DNA of 64,000 bases from Salinibaculum sp. SYNS191 (GTDB taxonomy: Archaea; Halobacteriota; Halobacteria; Halobacteriales; Haloarculaceae), in assembly GCF_037338445.1 (NCBI RefSeq), contig NZ_CP147838.1, positions 434,001 through 498,000 of the forward strand. Reading direction: 5' to 3'. This document shows positions 26,561-34,131 of this stretch, piece by piece. The translations under genes and the position numbers were made by a program. The stretch's first letter is position 1. Each line of letters opens with the position of its first letter. The notes beneath the pieces are model-generated. The model ran no database searches and was not told where the DNA came from. It saw only the letters and a list, made by a program, of their open reading frames with translations.

Positions 26561-27267
26561 TGATCGAGATATCGATGGAGATGGAGCAGTACGACTGCCC
26601 CTTTATCGACACCACCGCCGACCACGACGTGTCGTTCTCGACGTTCCAGTGGGAGTTCGACACGTCGAACAGGGAACTGGAGACGCGGATGGTCGTCGAG
26701 GGGAGCGACCGCAGCGGCCTGGACGCGGGGCTGGCGGCGCTGCGCGACCACCCCCACATGGCCGAGTACACCCTCATCAGACAGTGGGACGACGTCGCGC
26801 ACATCTACACCGCCATCGACGAGACGGACGCGATGCAGACGATTCGAGCCAACGACGGCTACATCAGCGGGCCGTTCTACATCGAGTCGGGGACCGAACA
26901 GTGGCACGTCGGCTTCGACTCGCGGGTGCGTGCAGACATCACCCTCTCGGAACTGGAGCGAAACAACGACTTCACCGTCGTCTCCCGCCGCCAGGACGGC
27001 TTCTCGGATGTCGGCGACGTGGTCGCGGCACTCGACTCGGCGAGACAGCTCGTCGAGAGCTGTCGCGGACTGACGGACGTCGAGGAACGAACCCTCATCG
27101 CAGCCGTCGAGGGCGGGTACTTCCAGTCGCCGCGGGAGACGACGCTCGGGGACCTGGCGGACCAGTTCGACATCTCGAAACCCGCGCTCTCGAAGAACCT
27201 CCGCCGCGGGCAACAGAAGGTGCTCGAAGGCGTCGTCGGCGTGCTCTCCGAGAGCGACCCGGACTGA
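26560..27267 (+). CDS. Bat/HTH_10-type transcriptional regulator
   Basis: A 235-residue regulator. The first 150 residues are a bacterio-opsin-activator-like sensory domain. The last 60 hold the HTH_10 domain: LTDVEERTLIAAVEGGYFQSPRETTLGDLADQFDISKPALSKNLRRGQQKV. It is translationally coupled to the hydrolase and probably controls it or the nearby glycerol genes. It has no GAF or PAS domain, unlike the larger relative at 17-19.4 kb. The ATG at 26560 overlaps the hydrolase stop. Confidence 0.85.
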   Translation: MIEISMEMEQYDCPFIDTTADHDVSFSTFQWEFDTSNRELETRMVVEGSDRSGLDAGLAALRDHPHMAEYTLIRQWDDVAHIYTAIDETDAMQTIRANDGYISGPFYIESGTEQWHVGFDSRVRADITLSELERNNDFTVVSRRQDGFSDVGDVVAALDSARQLVESCRGLTDVEERTLIAAVEGGYFQSPRETTLGDLADQFDISKPALSKNLRRGQQKVLEGVVGVLSESDPD

Positions 27268-27426
27268 CTTAAACCCGACCGCTAGTGTCGTCTAGCTGTG
27301 AATTGTATGGTGTCAGAAAGAGGAACTTTCCCGGTAGCGTATGGTGATATTACGTTGAGTGAACGGCCGCGACTCACATATTAACCAGTGTTTTTTTAAT
27401 GATTATCTACTGTATTTTAGTTCGTC

Positions 27427-28902
27427 ATGGACTCGAATGACATCACACGCAGACGCGTGATTAGCACACTCGGAGCGGCGGGAACGATTGCCCTCGCAGG
27501 CTGTGGCGGGGACGGGGGAGACGGTGGCGACGGCGGCGACGGCGGCGACGGAAGTGACGGCGGTGATGGCGGTGACGGCGGGTCCGGCAGCGATGGCGGG
27601 TCCGGTGGCGACGGGAGTGACGGCAGCGACGGCGGCGACGGTGGCGACACGGCGTCCCGACCGGACGCGGAAGTGCGCATCGGGATGGTTCAGCCCCAGT
27701 CGGGCGCGCTCGGCCCCTACGGCAACATCGCCCTCCGCGGATTCTACACCTACTTCGGTTACGCCGGCGCGGACATCCCTTCGGAGGTCGGCACCGGCGA
27801 GACGGAGTTCACACTCGGCGACACGACATACATCGTCGACGTCCGGGACTCCCAGGGTGCCTCGGGTGAGGCACAGTCCCAGGCGACGGACCTCGTACAG
27901 AACGCCGGTGCGGACATCATCGCCGGTGGGACGAGTTCGGCCAGTGCGACAGCAATCGCCAACAACGTCGCCAAGCGGTCGAACGTCCCGTACATGGCCG
28001 GCCCGGCGGCCTCGGTCAGCCTGACTGGCAGCGAGGCGAACTGCGGTGAGACGGTGTATCGCGCTAGCGAGACGGTGGCGATGGACGCACAGAGCGGCGG
28101 CCGCTACATCGCGAACGCGCGCGACGACATCAACAGCGTCTACATCTACTACGCCGACTACAGCTTCGGCGAGTCGGTGTTCAACAACTACAAGCGCGTG
28201 CTGGAGGCCAACGGGGTCACCGTGTCGGGCTCGCAGGCGCTGCCGGCGGACTACTCCGACGACTGGCCGGGCCAATTCGAGAACGCGACCAACGCTGGCG
28301 TCGACGCCATCATCGGCGGGTTCACCGTGGCAGCGCTCCCGGCGATGCTCGGAACCTACCTCGCCAACGACTACGACTTCCGCTTCGTCGGCGGCTTCGC
28401 GACGAAAATCGCCGCGGGCGCGTTCGGCCAGGTGCTGAACAACAATCTCGACGAACTCACCGCCGAATCCATCGAGAGCGCCGGTCTCGGGCCGCTGACG
28501 ACGCGGTACCACTGGAACCAGTACGACAACGAGATGAACACCCAGGCAAACCAGGTCCACCGCGACGCCTACGGCACCAACGCCGACCTGTTCACCTCCG
28601 GCCTGTTCACGGCTGCGTCGGCAATCGACCAGGCGGTCACCGAGAGCGGGTCCGCCAACGGTGACGACATCCGCGAGGCGCTGAAGGGCATGTCGGTCAA
28701 CACGACGATGAAAGGTGAGGGCGGCTACCAGTTCCAGGAGTGGAACAACCAGGCCCGCTCGGCCATGACCGTCGCCCCGGCGATTCCGACCCAGAACTCG
28801 GAGTACTGGAACGCCGCCATCCAGCCCGGCGACCCGGTCCAGACGTACGCCCCCGAGGAGACGACCCAGCCCAAGGACCAGCAGAGCTGCGACCTGTCCT
28901 GA
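27427..28902 (+). CDS. ABC transporter substrate-binding lipoprotein, branched-chain amino acid/amide type
   Basis: Captures the substrate outside the cell for the importer encoded downstream. The 491-residue protein begins with a Tat-type signal (RRR at 8-10, hydrophobic stretch) and the lipobox ALAGC with Cys26 as lipid anchor. Residues 27-76 are a low-complexity Gly/Asp/Ser tether with many GGDG units. The rest is a type I periplasmic-binding fold of the LivJ/AmiC class: IGMVQPQSGALGPYGN and YADYSFGESVFNNYKRVLEANG. The ligand, whether branched-chain amino acid, urea or short amide, cannot be decided. Five genes in the same direction follow the order SBP-ATPase-ATPase-permease-permease. Confidence 0.9.
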   Translation: MDSNDITRRRVISTLGAAGTIALAGCGGDGGDGGDGGDGGDGSDGGDGGDGGSGSDGGSGGDGSDGSDGGDGGDTASRPDAEVRIGMVQPQSGALGPYGNIALRGFYTYFGYAGADIPSEVGTGETEFTLGDTTYIVDVRDSQGASGEAQSQATDLVQNAGADIIAGGTSSASATAIANNVAKRSNVPYMAGPAASVSLTGSEANCGETVYRASETVAMDAQSGGRYIANARDDINSVYIYYADYSFGESVFNNYKRVLEANGVTVSGSQALPADYSDDWPGQFENATNAGVDAIIGGFTVAALPAMLGTYLANDYDFRFVGGFATKIAAGAFGQVLNNNLDELTAESIESAGLGPLTTRYHWNQYDNEMNTQANQVHRDAYGTNADLFTSGLFTAASAIDQAVTESGSANGDDIREALKGMSVNTTMKGEGGYQFQEWNNQARSAMTVAPAIPTQNSEYWNAAIQPGDPVQTYAPEETTQPKDQQSCDLS

Positions 28903-28903
28903 T

Positions 28904-29692
28904 ATGCTCCGGACGGAAGGGCTCACGAAGCGGTTCGGCGGCATCGTCGCCACGGACCACGTGGACTTCGAGCTGGACTCCGACGAACTGTGTTCGCTCA
29001 TCGGTCCGAACGGAGCGGGGAAGACGACGTTCTTCAACCTGCTGACCGGCGCGCTCGAACCGACCGAGGGAACGATCACGTTCCAGGGAGAGGACATCAC
29101 GGACGCCTCCCCCCAGGAGACCGCCTCCCTCGGCATCCACAGGTCCTTCCAGATAACGAACATCTTCCCGCTCAGCACCGTCGTCGAGAACGTCCGCATC
29201 GCGGCACAGGCCCACAGCAGCAAGTCGCTGCACCTCTGGCGCAACTACAACGCCTACGACGAGTTCCACGAGGAGGCCCACCGCATCCTCGAACGCGTCG
29301 GCCTCGACGACCGCGCCCACGACCGCGCGGACAGCCTGAGCCACGGCGCGAAGCGGAAACTGGAGGTCGGCATCGCGATGGCCGCCGACCCCGACGTGCT
29401 CCTGCTGGACGAACCCAACGCCGGCGTCTCCTCCGAGAGCGTCGGCGAGATCATCGACCTCATCGAGGAGGTCAGCGAGGACCACGCGGTCCTGCTGGTC
29501 GAGCACAACATGGACATCGTCATGCAGGTCAGCGACCGCATCGTGGTCCTGAATCAGGGGTCGGTCATCGCCGACGACGAACCGGAGGCGGTCCGCAACG
29601 ACCCGAACGTCCAGGAGGCCTACCTCGGCGGCTACGAGGAGGGCGACCTGGACAGCGACGCCGACTCGGCCAGCGGGGAGGGCGTCGCATGA
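28904..29692 (+). CDS. livG: ABC transporter ATP-binding protein, LivG type
   Basis: One of two ATPases that drive the importer. It has 262 residues with Walker A GPNGAGKTT, a TSLGIHRSFQITNIFPLSTVVENV Q-loop region typical of LivG, the signature LSHGAKRKLEVG, Walker B VLLLDEPNAGV and the switch histidine in LLVEHNMD. The signature has HGA where most ABC proteins have GGQ, a variation seen in this subfamily. It starts one base after the binding-protein stop and overlaps livF by four bases (ATGA). Confidence 0.9.
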   Translation: MLRTEGLTKRFGGIVATDHVDFELDSDELCSLIGPNGAGKTTFFNLLTGALEPTEGTITFQGEDITDASPQETASLGIHRSFQITNIFPLSTVVENVRIAAQAHSSKSLHLWRNYNAYDEFHEEAHRILERVGLDDRAHDRADSLSHGAKRKLEVGIAMAADPDVLLLDEPNAGVSSESVGEIIDLIEEVSEDHAVLLVEHNMDIVMQVSDRIVVLNQGSVIADDEPEAVRNDPNVQEAYLGGYEEGDLDSDADSASGEGVA

Positions 29693-30387
29693 GTCTCCTG
29701 GAGGTCGAGGACGTCCAGACCTACTACGGCGAGAGCCACATCCTCGAGGGCGTCTCGCTTTCGGTCGACGACGGCGAAGTCGTCGCGCTGCTCGGGCGCA
29801 ACGGCGTCGGGAAGACGACGACGATGCGGACCATCCTCCAGTTGACCCCGCCCCGTGAGGGGAGTGTCAGGTTCAAAGGCGAGGAACTGGTCGGCAAGCG
29901 GACCAACGAGGTGGCGGACCTCGGCCTCGGCTGGATTCCCGAGGACCGGCGCATCTTCTCGGCGCTGACCGTCGAGGAGAACATCCGGGCCGCGGTCCCC
30001 TCCGAGGACGGCATCCAGGACGCGCTGGACCTGTCCTACGAGACGTTCCCGATTCTCGAAGAACGCAGCACGCAGGACGCGGGCACGCTCTCGGGCGGGC
30101 AACAGCAGATGCTCGCCATCGCGCGCGGACTGGTCGGCGACAACGAGATGTTGCTCGTCGACGAGCCAAGCGAGGGGCTGGCCCCGCAAATCGTCCAGGA
30201 CGTGGGCGAGGCACTCGACACCGTCTCGGAGCAGGTCCCGATGTTGCTGGTCGAGCAGAACCTCGGCCTGGCGCTCGACCTCGCGGACCGCTTTTACGTC
30301 ATCGACCACGGACAGGTCGTCGACGGGGGGAGCGTCGACGAGGTATCTGCAGAATCCGAACGACTCAGGGAGTATCTCTCAGCATGA
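29689..30387 (+). CDS. livF: ABC transporter ATP-binding protein, LivF type
   Basis: The second ATPase, with 232 residues: Walker A GRNGVGKTT, signature LSGGQQQM, Walker B MLLVDEPSEGLAP and the switch segment LLVEQNLG, with the LivF-typical glutamine in place of histidine. It forms a heterodimer with LivG under the LivH/LivM membrane pair. The ATG at 29689 overlaps the livG stop, and its own stop overlaps livH (ATGA at 30384). Confidence 0.9.
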   Translation: MSLLEVEDVQTYYGESHILEGVSLSVDDGEVVALLGRNGVGKTTTMRTILQLTPPREGSVRFKGEELVGKRTNEVADLGLGWIPEDRRIFSALTVEENIRAAVPSEDGIQDALDLSYETFPILEERSTQDAGTLSGGQQQMLAIARGLVGDNEMLLVDEPSEGLAPQIVQDVGEALDTVSEQVPMLLVEQNLGLALDLADRFYVIDHGQVVDGGSVDEVSAESERLREYLSA

Positions 30388-31406
30388 TAGGTCTCGAATC
30401 CGTAGTTCTCCAGTTCAGTCCGGCGGAACTCGCCGAAATCGTCATCCGCGGGATGGGCACGGCGGGCGTGTTCGTGCTCATCGCCAGCGGACTGTCGCTC
30501 ATCTTCGGTCTGATGGGCGTGCTCAACTTCGCACACGGGTCGCTGACGACCTACGGCGCGTTCGCGGGGGCCGCGGTGCTCCTGACCATCTCGTCGACCG
30601 ACGCCGTCGGCCTGGGCGCGATCACCGCCCTCGTGATGGCGGCGTTCGGCGTCTTCGTCGTCCTCTCGATGTTCGGCGCGAGCATCGAGTTCAGCCTCAT
30701 CAGACAGCTCTACGACCGGCCGCCCATCGACCAGATTCTGCTCACCTTCGGCGTGGCGCTGGTCCTCGACGAGTTCCTGACAATCCTCCTGCAGCTGTGG
30801 GACATCGACCCCTACCGGGTCTACTCCGCGCCCGCGAGTTACGGGCCGGCGTTCCTCGGCGAGGGCGAGAACCTGGTGCTCGGCGACATCACCGTCCGCT
30901 GGCTCTACATCTTCGAGTTCGTCGTCGGCGCGGTGGTCGTCGTCGCCGTCTGGCTGTTCCTCAACCGGACCCGCTACGGCCTGTTCATCCGGGCCGGCAG
31001 CGAGGACTCCGAGATGGCGGAGGCACTTGGCATCAACGTCCGGCGCGTGTTCACGCTCGTCTTCGGCGTCGGTATCGGGCTGGCCGGCGTCTCGGGGCTC
31101 TTTCTCATCTGGGACCCGGTCTACAAGCTCCAGATAACCCTCGGTGCCGAAGCCCTGCTGCCCGCGTTCATCGTGGTGGTCGTCGGCGGCCTCGGCACCT
31201 TCAAGGGGACCGTCGTCGCCTCCGGCGTGGCGGGCATCTTCGCGCAGTTCGGAAACGCGCTGTTCACGAACCAGACGCAGATAGCTGGTATCAACTTCGG
31301 CGACTTCGCCCAGTTGCCCTCGATGCTCATCTTCATCCTGCTCATCGTGATGCTCATCGTGAAACCGACCGGGCTCTACGGCGAAGAGGAGGTGGGCGGC
31401 CATTAG
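30384..31406 (+). CDS. livH: ABC transporter permease, LivH type
   Basis: Membrane subunit forming half of the import channel. The 340-residue protein has about eight hydrophobic segments. It includes the signature GLSLIFGLMGVLNFAHGSLTTYGAF near the front, the family-typical NRTRYGLFIRAGSEDSEMAEALGINV cytoplasmic loop that contacts the ATPases, and VVVVGGLGTFKGT near the end. It is coupled to livF by an ATGA overlap. Its TAG stop overlaps an ATT triplet that may start the next gene. Confidence 0.9.
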   Translation: MIGLESVVLQFSPAELAEIVIRGMGTAGVFVLIASGLSLIFGLMGVLNFAHGSLTTYGAFAGAAVLLTISSTDAVGLGAITALVMAAFGVFVVLSMFGASIEFSLIRQLYDRPPIDQILLTFGVALVLDEFLTILLQLWDIDPYRVYSAPASYGPAFLGEGENLVLGDITVRWLYIFEFVVGAVVVVAVWLFLNRTRYGLFIRAGSEDSEMAEALGINVRRVFTLVFGVGIGLAGVSGLFLIWDPVYKLQITLGAEALLPAFIVVVVGGLGTFKGTVVASGVAGIFAQFGNALFTNQTQIAGINFGDFAQLPSMLIFILLIVMLIVKPTGLYGEEEVGGH

Positions 31407-32772
31407 CTCCACCACCGAGAGCGGGGTCCTGCCAGGCTGGCTGGGAACCTACGCTCGCGACCACACCGTCCACCTGCTGGTGGTCCTCTTTCTCGTCCTC
31501 TACCCCGGTGTCTACCACTACGTCGGCGGCGCGGAGGGAACCACGGTCGGCAAACTCCTCTTCCCGTCGATGTCGACGATGCTGAACCTGCTGACGGTGG
31601 CCCTCTTTGCGATGTCCTTCGACTTCATCAGCGGCTACACCGGCTACCTCTCCTTCGGCCACTCGCTGTTCTTCGGAACGGGCGTGTTCCTCGTCCTCGG
31701 CGTCTACGCCGGGAGTTTCGAGGGGATGCCGCTACTGGGCTGGATTCCCGCGACGCTGCCCTTTATGGTCCTCATGCTCGTCGCGGGCGTGCTGTCCATC
31801 GTCCTGGCGCTGCTGGTCGGGGCGGTGTCGTTCCGCCTGACCGGCGTCTACTTCGCGATGATCACGCTCGGATTCGCCGAGCTGGCGCGGTTCACCGCGG
31901 AGGGGTTCTTCGGCGCGGAAGGGCTGACCCTCCCGCTGCTCGACAGTCCGCCCTCTATCGGCCTGCCGTTCGTCGACGCGCTGACGCTGCCGGTGGGGCC
32001 GTTCGCGTTGCGCAACAGTCCCGTCATGCTCGGCGAGGTGCCGCTGCTGGGGCTTGTGCTGGACGTCCTGAGCGCGATTCCGCTCATCGGGAACTACGTC
32101 GTGGCGAACCCGGCCATCCAGGGCGAGGTGCTGTCGTACTACCTCGTCGGACTCGTCGTCCTCCTCTGTTACCTCGCGATGCAGCGGTTCATCCACTCGC
32201 CCTTCGGGCGCGTGATGGTCGCCATCCGGGAGAACGAGGAGCGCGCGAAGGCCATCGGCTACGACACGTTCCGCTACAAGATGGGCGCGTTCGGCATCAG
32301 CGCCTTCTTCGCGGGCGTGGCCGGCGCGCTCTTTGCCGTCAGTCAGCAGCAGGGCGACCCCGCCCGCGACTTCGGCGTCATCGAGCGCGCCGGCGAGGCG
32401 CTGGTCGCGACGCTCATCGGCGGCATCGGCACGCTCGCCGGCCCCTTCTACGGCTACCTCTTCGATTTCAACCTCCGGGAGATAGCCGGCGGGAAGGGCA
32501 ACAACGGCATCAAGGAGTTCCTCGCCGACAACCTGGAGTGGCTCCTGAACACCGGCCTGCCCGGCACCAGCGTCGAGGAGATAGTCGACATCTGGATCGT
32601 CGGCCACCCGGCGCTGTACATCGGCATCGTGTTCATCCTCTTCATCCTGTTCGTCCCCGGCGGGCTCCTGGGGACGCTCAGGCTGGCAGTCGGCGGGAAA
32701 CTGGCCAAGACGTTCCCCGACTGGCTCGGCCGGCGACTCGACCGCATCCGGTCGGTCTTCGGCGACCGCTGA
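31402..32772 (+). CDS. livM: ABC transporter permease, LivM type (probable ATT start)
   Basis: Second half of the import channel, with about ten hydrophobic segments. The LivM pattern GYTGYLSFGHSLFFGTGVF is near the front and the ATPase-contact loop MVAIRENEERAKAIGYDTFRYK near the middle. The first standard start codon in frame is GTG at 31480, which would cut into the first membrane helix. The frame is open upstream to an ATT at 31402 that overlaps the livH stop, exactly where an ATG would be expected in this four-base-overlap operon. It would encode a natural soluble N-terminus (SSTTESGVLPGWLG). I therefore extend the gene to the ATT; a cautious reader may use 31480. Confidence 0.8.
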   Translation: MSSTTESGVLPGWLGTYARDHTVHLLVVLFLVLYPGVYHYVGGAEGTTVGKLLFPSMSTMLNLLTVALFAMSFDFISGYTGYLSFGHSLFFGTGVFLVLGVYAGSFEGMPLLGWIPATLPFMVLMLVAGVLSIVLALLVGAVSFRLTGVYFAMITLGFAELARFTAEGFFGAEGLTLPLLDSPPSIGLPFVDALTLPVGPFALRNSPVMLGEVPLLGLVLDVLSAIPLIGNYVVANPAIQGEVLSYYLVGLVVLLCYLAMQRFIHSPFGRVMVAIRENEERAKAIGYDTFRYKMGAFGISAFFAGVAGALFAVSQQQGDPARDFGVIERAGEALVATLIGGIGTLAGPFYGYLFDFNLREIAGGKGNNGIKEFLADNLEWLLNTGLPGTSVEEIVDIWIVGHPALYIGIVFILFILFVPGGLLGTLRLAVGGKLAKTFPDWLGRRLDRIRSVFGDR

Positions 32773-32820
32773 GGCCCTCCTCCGCCCTCTCGCACCGACG
32801 TGTCGACCGAGCAGCACTGT

Positions 32821-32836
32821 TTTTGGCGAACCTAAA
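32821..32836. promoter_or_regulatory. Iron-box-like palindrome upstream of GT2 gene (degenerate)
   Basis: TTTTGG-CGAA-CCTAAA, one mismatch from the TTTAGG-N4-CCTAAA palindrome found at five other places between 40.1 and 44.5 kb. It lies 32 bases before the glycosyltransferase start, overlapping the expected TATA region. A DtxR-family regulator bound here with iron would block transcription. Confidence 0.5.
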
Positions 32837-32868
32837 AACTCAAGTTCTGCCAGCAGAGAGGGGAACCA

Positions 32869-33579
32869 ATGACAGCGGTAGACACCACACGTGCGGCCGA
32901 GGAGTTCACGTTCGACGACCTCTCCGTCGTCATGGGAACGTACAACGAGGAGGAGGCAATCGCGACGGTCATCGAGGACGTCCAGCGGGTGACGGACGGG
33001 CGCGCGGAAATCGTCTGCGTCGACGGGTCCTCGGACCGGACGCCGGAGATAGCGCGGGACCTCGGAGCCCGCGTCATCGAACAGGAGCCACAGGGGTACG
33101 GCGTGGCCGTCCGCGCGGCGCTACTGGCCGCCGAGCGTCCCGTCGTGGTGACGACTGACTGTGACGACACCTACCCGATGGAGCGCCTGCCGGACTTCCT
33201 CGACGCCATCAACGAGGGCTGTGACGTGGTCAGCGGCGACCGTCTCTACCACGGTGCGGAGACGATGCCGGCGCTCAACCGCCTCGGGAACCACGCCTTC
33301 GCTGCGCTCGCGAGCCTCCTGATGGGCGAGCGCGTCCACGACACGACGACGGGGATGCGCGCGTACCGCCGCGAGATTGTCGAGAAAATCGAGTGGACCG
33401 AGAACACCGGTCTCTCCGCGGAACTGCTGATTCGTCCGGTGATGCGCGGTTACGAGGTCCGCGAGGTCCCCATCGAGTACAGCGAGCGGAAAGGCGAGAC
33501 GAAACTCGACCCGTTCAAGGGCGGTGCGGAGATCGCGTACTCGATTCTGCGGGTCTGTATCGAGGAACGCCTCCGGTAG
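32869..33579 (+). CDS. GT2 glycosyltransferase (dolichol-phosphate sugar synthase-like)
   Basis: A 236-residue family 2 glycosyltransferase. It shows the start SVVMGTYNEEEAIATVI, the nucleotide-sugar-binding VCVDGSSDRT segment, a metal-binding TTDCDDTYP (D-x-D type), the acceptor segment GERVHDTTTGMRAYRR, and a TGLSAELLIRP segment. This order is typical of enzymes that make dolichol-phosphate glucose or mannose, the lipid-linked donor used by membrane transferases such as the GT39 protein encoded just downstream on the other strand. It has no membrane helix of its own. A degenerate iron-box lies upstream. Confidence 0.85.
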   Translation: MTAVDTTRAAEEFTFDDLSVVMGTYNEEEAIATVIEDVQRVTDGRAEIVCVDGSSDRTPEIARDLGARVIEQEPQGYGVAVRAALLAAERPVVVTTDCDDTYPMERLPDFLDAINEGCDVVSGDRLYHGAETMPALNRLGNHAFAALASLLMGERVHDTTTGMRAYRREIVEKIEWTENTGLSAELLIRPVMRGYEVREVPIEYSERKGETKLDPFKGGAEIAYSILRVCIEERLR

Positions 33580-34131
33580 CTACGGGGGCCCCTGCTGGTA
33601 GCTGTCCGTCCCGCCGGGATAGCCCTGCGGGTTCTCCAGGCCGAGCAGTTCGCCGCCGGTGGGCGACGCGTACAGCGCGAACAGCAGTTCGTTCAGCAGG
33701 TAAAAGCGGATTCGCTCGGCGCCGTTGCCGTCCGGGTCCGGGTCGGTCACGTCCAGTCCCATCATGTCCAGCGTGTCGTCGCGCTCCCCCGCGTCGAGGT
33801 CCCGGAACGGTCGGTCGTGCCACTCCTCCGCGTAGCTGTCCAGTTCCTCGATGGCGTAGACCATCTCCGCCTCGCGGTCGGGGTGGTCGTCGAGGCGGCC
33901 GACGACGTAGCTCTCGACGAACGCCGGGATGCCGGAGACCTCTGACGGGTAGACCGTCTCGGCGAGGGCGTCCAGCGTCGCTCGGTCGTCGTCGGAGAGC
34001 GTGACGTCGGGCGGGCGCTCGTCACCATCGGTCAGGTAGTCCCAGGTCAGTACACCGCCGGCGGAGACGCCGATGCCGGCGGCGGTCAGTGCAGCTATCG
34101 CGTCGCGCCGTGAGAGTTCGTAGTCTGTCAT
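33580..34131 (-). CDS. Exported gluconate 2-dehydrogenase subunit 3-like protein
   Basis: A 183-residue protein of the GluDH-3 type, a small Tat-exported partner of membrane flavoprotein dehydrogenases. The twin-arginine signal is SRRDAIAALTAAGIG. The mature part has the family pattern LDALAETVYPSEVSGIPAFVESYVVGRLDDHP and a terminal LENPQGYPGG segment. The usual catalytic GMC flavoprotein and cytochrome genes are absent here. Instead it is the last gene of the iron-transport/GT39 operon: its start overlaps the GT39 stop by four bases and its stop abuts that of the GT2 gene. Function in this setting is unknown. Confidence 0.75.
   Translation of the reverse strand: MTDYELSRRDAIAALTAAGIGVSAGGVLTWDYLTDGDERPPDVTLSDDDRATLDALAETVYPSEVSGIPAFVESYVVGRLDDHPDREAEMVYAIEELDSYAEEWHDRPFRDLDAGERDDTLDMMGLDVTDPDPDGNGAERIRFYLLNELLFALYASPTGGELLGLENPQGYPGGTDSYQQGPP

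Noticed and set aside
27520..27655. Short repeated GGCGACGG-like units as a possible CRISPR or tandem repeat array
   Set aside because: They encode the Gly/Asp tether of a lipoprotein. There are no spacers of constant length.
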